Shown: in pieces, positions 59,857 through 64,000 of the stretch
How the letters are laid out: each line of letters begins with the position of its first letter
How positions within the stretch are numbered: the stretch's first letter is position 1
Assembly (NCBI RefSeq): GCF_016648105.1
Contig: NZ_JACVVE010000032.1
Coordinates: 1-64,000, forward strand
DNA from: Pseudomonas sp. S31
GTDB taxonomy: Bacteria > Pseudomonadota > Gammaproteobacteria > Pseudomonadales > Pseudomonadaceae
DNA length: 64,000 bases
Reading direction: 5' to 3'
Made by a program: the position numbers and the translations under genes
The notes under the pieces: model-generated
Told to the model about the DNA's origin: nothing
The model's database searches: none
The model's input: the letters and a program-made list of their open reading frames with translations, nothing else

Positions 59857-59880
59857 GAACGTTATTAGTTAATAGCGTTC
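59857..59880. promoter_or_regulatory. 24-bp inverted repeat upstream of the AtsK-like gene
   Basis: GAACGTTATTA (59857-59867) and TAATAGCGTTC (59870-59880) are complementary except at one position, with a 2-bp centre. The repeat is 46 bp after the hydroxylase stop and 114 bp before the dioxygenase start, in an AT-rich stretch. It is an operator candidate or, less likely, a weak terminator. Confidence 0.45.
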
Positions 59881-59993
59881 GGGTATGACGCCGTGGATCG
59901 GCCTTATATCTTTATATTAATTAGTGATTGGTCACGATTGGTTTTATGTCTTTATGATCTGATCCACGACGGCATAAGACAAGGATCAGTTCG

Positions 59994-60896
59994 ATGACTA
60001 TTCAGATCAAACCCGTGGCGGGGCGTATTGGCGCGGAACTTTCCGGGGTGAAGTTGAGCGGGTCCGTCAGTGACGAAGACTTCGCAATCATTGAACAAAC
60101 GTTATTGAAATACAAAGTCCTGTTTTTTCGCGAGCAGCATCTGAACGATGCCGAACACGAAGCATTCTCCCAGCGCTTCGGTGAGCAGGTGCCGCATCCG
60201 ACCTTGCGTTCGCAGGCCCATAGCACGGCCATCCTGAACCTCGACGCCAAGGAAACCCGGGCCAGCTCCTGGCACACCGACGTGACCTTCGTTGCCAACT
60301 ATCCGAAGATCTCCATCCTCCGTGGCGTGGTCATTCCTCCTTATGGGGGCGATACGGTCTGGGCCAATACCGCGGCCGCTTATGCCGATTTGCCGGAACC
60401 TCTGAAGTTGTTGGCGGATAACTTGCGGGCATTGCATAGCAATCTTTATGACTATGCCGCGCCACATGCTTCGGCCTTGAAACGGTATCGCGAGCAATTC
60501 ACTGCTGACGTGTACGAGACCGAGCATCCGCTGGTGCGTGTGCACCCCGAAACAGGTGAAAGAAGTTTGCTGCTGGGGCATTTCGTCAAACAGATACAAG
60601 GTGTAAGCCAGAACGATTCAAAGCAACTGCTGCGCTTGTTCCATGACCGTATCACCCACCTGGACAACACCGTGCGCTGGCGCTGGCAAACGGGTGATGT
60701 GGTGATCTGGGACAACCGCGCGACCCAGCACGTCGCCATCAATGACTACGGCGATGCCGAACGCATCGTGCGTCGCACGACCATCGATGGCGATGTGCCG
60801 ATCGGGGTGGACGGTCGCCCGAGCACGGCGCTCAAGCCCAGCCCCGAATCTCGCTCGCCGAAGACCGAAGCCGACAAGAAGCATCTCGCTGCCTGA
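59994..60896 (+). CDS. atsK: alpha-ketoglutarate-dependent dioxygenase, AtsK-like
   Basis: A 300-residue TauD/TfdA-family dioxygenase. The iron ligands are His94-x-Asp96 (SWHTDVTF) and His246 (NRATQHVAIND), and Arg residues near 257-261 bind 2-oxoglutarate. It aligns along its length with AtsK of P. putida S-313 (GGDTVWANTAAAY, TVRWRWxxGDV), which releases sulfite from alkyl sulfate esters. It is followed by an ABC importer of the same family as atsRBC, so use of sulfate esters or sulfonates as sulfur source is likely. Confidence 0.85.
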   Translation: MTIQIKPVAGRIGAELSGVKLSGSVSDEDFAIIEQTLLKYKVLFFREQHLNDAEHEAFSQRFGEQVPHPTLRSQAHSTAILNLDAKETRASSWHTDVTFVANYPKISILRGVVIPPYGGDTVWANTAAAYADLPEPLKLLADNLRALHSNLYDYAAPHASALKRYREQFTADVYETEHPLVRVHPETGERSLLLGHFVKQIQGVSQNDSKQLLRLFHDRITHLDNTVRWRWQTGDVVIWDNRATQHVAINDYGDAERIVRRTTIDGDVPIGVDGRPSTALKPSPESRSPKTEADKKHLAA

Positions 60897-60929
60897 ACCG
60901 CCCATCGTATCGACACAAGGAAGGCTCAT

Positions 60930-62042
60930 ATGAAGCTCGACGGCATCCGTCTGTTCAAAAAAGGCCGTATCGCCCTGACCCTGGCCGCGCTCCTGGCCAT
61001 TCCCGTGGCCGAAGCCGATGTGCTGCGCATCGGCGTCGCCACCGCAGGCGGCGGCGATCCGGTCACCTTCAGCGGTTCGCCGCTGGGTATCGTGCGCAAC
61101 CAGCAACTCTTGGAAAAGGCCTTCGCTGGCAGCGGTACCGAGGTGCAGTGGTTCTTCTTCAAGGGAGCAGGGCCTGCGGTCAACGAGGCGCTGTCCAACC
61201 AGCAGCTGGACTTCGCCTACCAGGGCGACCTGCCGGCGGTGGTCGGGCGCTCCAATGGCCTGGACACCAAGCTGCTGGCGGCGCTGGGCGTGCGCGCCAA
61301 CCTGTACCTGGCGGTACCCAAGGGCTCGTCGATCAAACGCATCGAAGACCTCAAGGGCAAGAAAGTGGCGATCTTCCGCGGTACCAACGGCCACCTGGTG
61401 ATGATCAACCTGCTGGCCGAGCACGGGCTGAGCGAGCGCGACATCAAGGCGATCAACCTCGATACCGGCAGCTCCCAGGCGGCGTTGATCTCCAATGGCG
61501 TCGATGCCGCGTTCGGTGGCCGTGAGCTGTTCAAGCTGCGCGACAAGGGACTGATCGACATCGTCTACGACAACCCCGAGCAGGACGTGCGCTACACCCG
61601 GCAGACCGCATTGGTGGTGCGCGCGGCCTACGAAAAGGAACACCCGGATAACGTGCAGAAAGTCGTCGACACCCTGGTGGACGCGGCCAAATGGACGTCC
61701 GAGGACAGCCACCGCGATGCGGTCTTCAGCGAGTGGGCCAAGAGCAACGAGCCGGCTGAATCCCTGCGTGCCGACTTCACTGGGGTACCCCTGCGTGACC
61801 GTGCCTCGCCACTGGTCGATCCGTTCCTGCTCAGCCGTTACCAGGCCGTCGCGGACCAGGCCAAGCAGGAGAAACTCATCCGCCGTCCGGTGAGCATCGA
61901 GGGCTGGTTCGACACCCGCTACCTGCACAAGGCGCTCGAGGCCAAGGGCCTGGAACACTTCTGGACCCCATACGCCGCAGATGGCAAGCAACCGGCAGCT
62001 GATGCGGTAGCGGCCACCGGCCGCGCCAAGCAGGGAGGCTGA
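60930..62042 (+). CDS. ABC transporter substrate-binding protein (AtsR/SsuA-like)
   Basis: A 370-residue periplasmic protein. The signal peptide ends near residue 29 (VAEA). The body is SsuA/TauA-like (LRIGVATAGGG, FAYQGDLPAVVGRSNGL), which binds aliphatic sulfonates or sulfate esters. It is 33 bp after the AtsK-like gene, with AAGGAAGG before its ATG. It works with the two permeases and the ATPase downstream. Confidence 0.88.
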   Translation: MKLDGIRLFKKGRIALTLAALLAIPVAEADVLRIGVATAGGGDPVTFSGSPLGIVRNQQLLEKAFAGSGTEVQWFFFKGAGPAVNEALSNQQLDFAYQGDLPAVVGRSNGLDTKLLAALGVRANLYLAVPKGSSIKRIEDLKGKKVAIFRGTNGHLVMINLLAEHGLSERDIKAINLDTGSSQAALISNGVDAAFGGRELFKLRDKGLIDIVYDNPEQDVRYTRQTALVVRAAYEKEHPDNVQKVVDTLVDAAKWTSEDSHRDAVFSEWAKSNEPAESLRADFTGVPLRDRASPLVDPFLLSRYQAVADQAKQEKLIRRPVSIEGWFDTRYLHKALEAKGLEHFWTPYAADGKQPAADAVAATGRAKQGG

Positions 62043-62046
62043 CGCC

Positions 62047-62952
62047 ATGGCCAGGGCACAAGGCGCTCGCATCGAACGCTACCCCGCGCAGGCACTGCCG
62101 CGCGACAACGTCAAGCGCCTGCCTCCGGCTCCGGCTCGCCAGGCGCGCCGAGTCGAGGTGGCGCGCAGACCGGCCTGGTCGATCAGGCCGGTCGACAAGG
62201 CTCTGCCCTGGCTGCTGCCGCTGCTGTTGCTGGGCCTGTGGTACCTGGGCGTGGAGCGCGGCTGGTTATCGGAGCAGGTGCTGCCGCCGCCAGCCTATGT
62301 CTACCAGTCGTTCGCCGACCTGGTCAGTAGCGGCGACCTGTGGCTGAACGCTTCGGCCAGCCTGCAGCGGGTGGTGGTCGGTTTTGCCCTCGGCAGCCTG
62401 CTGGGGGTGGCACTGGGCGTGGCCATGGGCTTGTCACGCACGCTGGAGGACTACCTGCTGCCGACCTTCAACGCCTTGGTGCAGATTCCGGTGCTGGGTT
62501 GGCTGCCGTTCGCCTTGCTGTTGTTCGGCATCGGCGAGACGTTGAAGTACGTGCTGATCGCCAAGGCGGCGCTGGTGCCGATCACCCTGTGCACCTTGCA
62601 GGCGTTTCGCCAGGCGCCCGGCAACCTGCTGGAGGTCGGCCAGGTGTATGGCTTCAATCGTTGGCAGTGCATCACCGCGATCGTGTTGCCAGCGGCGATC
62701 CCGACCCTGTTCACCGGCTTTCGCCTGGGCTTCACCAAGGCCTGGCTGTCGCTGGTGGTGGTCGAACTGGTGGCCTCGAGCGAGGGCCTGGGCTACCTGA
62801 TCGTCTATGGCCGGCAACTGTTCCAGCTCGACCTGGTGATGGCCGCCGTGGTGGTGGTCGGGGCCTTGGGTCTGGTGATCGATCGCGCCTTCGACCACGC
62901 CGAGAAGCGCCTCGACCGCGGCCGACCAAGTGTGGGAGGGCAGGGCGCATGA
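62047..62952 (+). CDS. ABC transporter permease, first (SsuC-like)
   Basis: A 301-residue permease. A basic N-terminal extension of about 55 residues (rich in Arg, Ala and Pro) precedes about six membrane helices. The EAA-type loop is near residues 200-220 (EVGQVYGFNRWQCITAIVLPAA). A GGAGG site lies before the ATG. It overlaps the second permease by 4 bp. Confidence 0.88.
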   Translation: MARAQGARIERYPAQALPRDNVKRLPPAPARQARRVEVARRPAWSIRPVDKALPWLLPLLLLGLWYLGVERGWLSEQVLPPPAYVYQSFADLVSSGDLWLNASASLQRVVVGFALGSLLGVALGVAMGLSRTLEDYLLPTFNALVQIPVLGWLPFALLLFGIGETLKYVLIAKAALVPITLCTLQAFRQAPGNLLEVGQVYGFNRWQCITAIVLPAAIPTLFTGFRLGFTKAWLSLVVVELVASSEGLGYLIVYGRQLFQLDLVMAAVVVVGALGLVIDRAFDHAEKRLDRGRPSVGGQGA

Positions 62953-63734
62953 GCACCTCCCTTGTGCTGCAAGCAGGGCGTCGTCGCTATCGCGGCTGGG
63001 TCCTGCCAGTCGCCGCGATCGCCCTCTGGTGGCTGGCATCGCACCAGGGCTGGAGCCAGTCGGGGCTGTTCGTTTCGCCAGAGAAGGTCTTGGCCACGGG
63101 CTGGGAGCAGATTGCCTCGGGCAAGTTCTGGCGGGCCATTTCGGCGAGCCTGGCGCGCAACCTCAGCGGCTTCGTCATCGGCACCACGCTGGGCTTGGTG
63201 CTCGGATGTCTGTTGGGCCTGTCGCGCTATTTCGAGCGCCTGGTAGGCCCCAGCTTCAACACCTTCAAGCAGATTTCCCTGTTCGCCTGGATTCCGCTGA
63301 TTTCGGTGTGGTTCGGCCTGGGCGACGTGGCCAAGGTGGTGTTCTTGTCGCTGGCGGCGCTGGTGCCGGTGGTGGTCAATACCTGCGATGGCCTGCGCAA
63401 CGTGCCACCGAGCCTGCTGGAGGTAGCCCGGGTGTACGGTTTCAGCCGCCGGCAGACGATCATGGGGGTGATGCTGCCGGCCGCCTTGCCGTCGATCTTC
63501 ACCGGGCTGTACCTGGCGCTGGTGTACTCCTGGCTGGCAACCATCGGCGCCGAATACCTGCTGGTGTCGGGGGAGGGCATCGGCAACACGCTGATCGATG
63601 GCAGCGAGCATTTCATGATGGACCTGGTGCTGTTCGGCATGTTGGTCATCGGCCTGGTGGGCTGGGCGCTGAACGCGCTGGCCCGGACACTCGAACGGCG
63701 GATGCAGCGCCTTTACGGCATCGCGCCACGCTGA
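62949..63734 (+). CDS. ABC transporter permease, second (SsuC-like)
   Basis: A 261-residue permease with about six helices and an EAA loop (EVARVYGFSRRQTIMGVMLP). It is a paralogue of the preceding permease, so the importer has a heterodimeric membrane core instead of the homodimer usual for SsuC. The ATG overlaps the stop of the first permease gene (ATGA). Confidence 0.88.
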   Translation: MSTSLVLQAGRRRYRGWVLPVAAIALWWLASHQGWSQSGLFVSPEKVLATGWEQIASGKFWRAISASLARNLSGFVIGTTLGLVLGCLLGLSRYFERLVGPSFNTFKQISLFAWIPLISVWFGLGDVAKVVFLSLAALVPVVVNTCDGLRNVPPSLLEVARVYGFSRRQTIMGVMLPAALPSIFTGLYLALVYSWLATIGAEYLLVSGEGIGNTLIDGSEHFMMDLVLFGMLVIGLVGWALNALARTLERRMQRLYGIAPR

Positions 63735-63759
63735 TCGGCATCTCTACAAGGATCGCAGC

Positions 63760-64000
63760 ATGCACAACAACGGCCTCACCCTGGAACACATCAGCAAGCG
63801 TTTTGCCTCCCGGCCCGGCAGTGCCACGCACCTGCAGGTGCTCGATAACGTCCACCTCGATATCGCGCCCGGCGAATTCATCAGCATCGTCGGTGCCAGC
63901 GGCTGCGGCAAGTCGACCTTGCTGCGCCTGATCCTCGGCCTGGACGAGGAATACGACGGGCGCATCCTGCTCGACGGCAAGCCGATCCAGGGCACGGGCC
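63760..64000 (+). CDS. ABC transporter ATP-binding protein, partial (cut by window end)
   Basis: The first 80 residues of an ATPase of the same importer. Walker A GASGCGKST is present and the signature motif lies past the window end. The ATG at 63760 has AAGGA 7 bases upstream and begins 25 bp after the second permease. The likely partner of the binding protein and permeases. Confidence 0.88.
   Translation, partial: MHNNGLTLEHISKRFASRPGSATHLQVLDNVHLDIAPGEFISIVGASGCGKSTLLRLILGLDEEYDGRILLDGKPIQGTG

Overview
The window is 64 kb of GC-rich chromosomal DNA that looks like a fluorescent Pseudomonas of the P. putida type. The evidence is the codon use, the REP-like inverted repeats built on a GTAGGAGCGGG core, and the catabolic repertoire: a quinohemoprotein amine dehydrogenase operon, sulfur-scavenging genes related to sfn and ats, quaternary-amine oxygenases, and a NahR/NahG-like pair. 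No tRNA, rRNA, CRISPR array, phage or insertion sequence was recognised. The region reads as a run of accessory catabolic operons, each with its own local regulator. The right edge cuts an ABC ATPase gene.

Region by region. 1-6.4 kb: an Lrp/AsnC regulator divergent from a LysE-type exporter, two convergent hybrid sensor kinases with related N-termini, and a NUDIX hydrolase. 6.4-14.9 kb: a FadR-type GntR regulator with a putative N-heterocycle or amide catabolic cluster. The cluster holds a carboxymuconolactone decarboxylase-like protein, two paralogous flavin reductases, an aldehyde dehydrogenase, an alpha/beta hydrolase, a PF06684 protein, a luciferase-like monooxygenase and an NCS1 permease. 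It resembles the pyrimidine Rut pathway in composition but not in exact parts, and three of its promoters carry an ATGGTATACCAT-like operator over the -10 region. 15-18.9 kb: a chemoreceptor, and an NDH-2-like dehydrogenase divergent from an Rrf2 regulator with a perfect 12-bp inverted repeat between them. 18.9-26.9 kb: organosulfur acquisition (AraC regulator, AhpD-like protein, acyl-CoA dehydrogenase-like enzyme, ABC transporter), then a SfnB-like oxidoreductase and SfnR-like sigma-54 activator read from a clear -24/-12 promoter through a 21-codon leader ORF. 27-32.3 kb: a penicillin-binding protein 2 and a large membrane HD-GYP protein.

32.4-40.6 kb: a likely proline-betaine or hydroxyproline-betaine region (DapA-family lyase, FAD amine oxidase, MFS transporter, GlxA-type regulator, Rieske oxygenase, HpbD-like epimerase, TetR regulator with tandem operators). 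40.8-46.6 kb: a QHNDH operon in the order qhpA-D-C-B, with a divergent AraC regulator. 46.6-57.4 kb: a carnitine-like quaternary-ammonium operon (GlxA-type regulator, Rieske oxygenase, two SDRs, beta-keto-acid cleavage enzyme, ALDH, 3-hydroxyacyl dehydrogenase, ferredoxin reductase, thioesterase, orphan binding protein, DMT exporter). 57.5-59.8 kb: a NahR-like regulator divergent from a salicylate hydroxylase-like gene, with a NahR-box match between them. 60-64 kb: an AtsK-like dioxygenase with an ABC importer for sulfate esters or sulfonates.

The strongest candidate for an undescribed system is the GntR-controlled monooxygenase cluster at 6.4-14.9 kb. The carnitine-like hybrid operon at 46.6-56.3 kb and the hpbD region come next. 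All substrate assignments are inferred from family membership and gene context.
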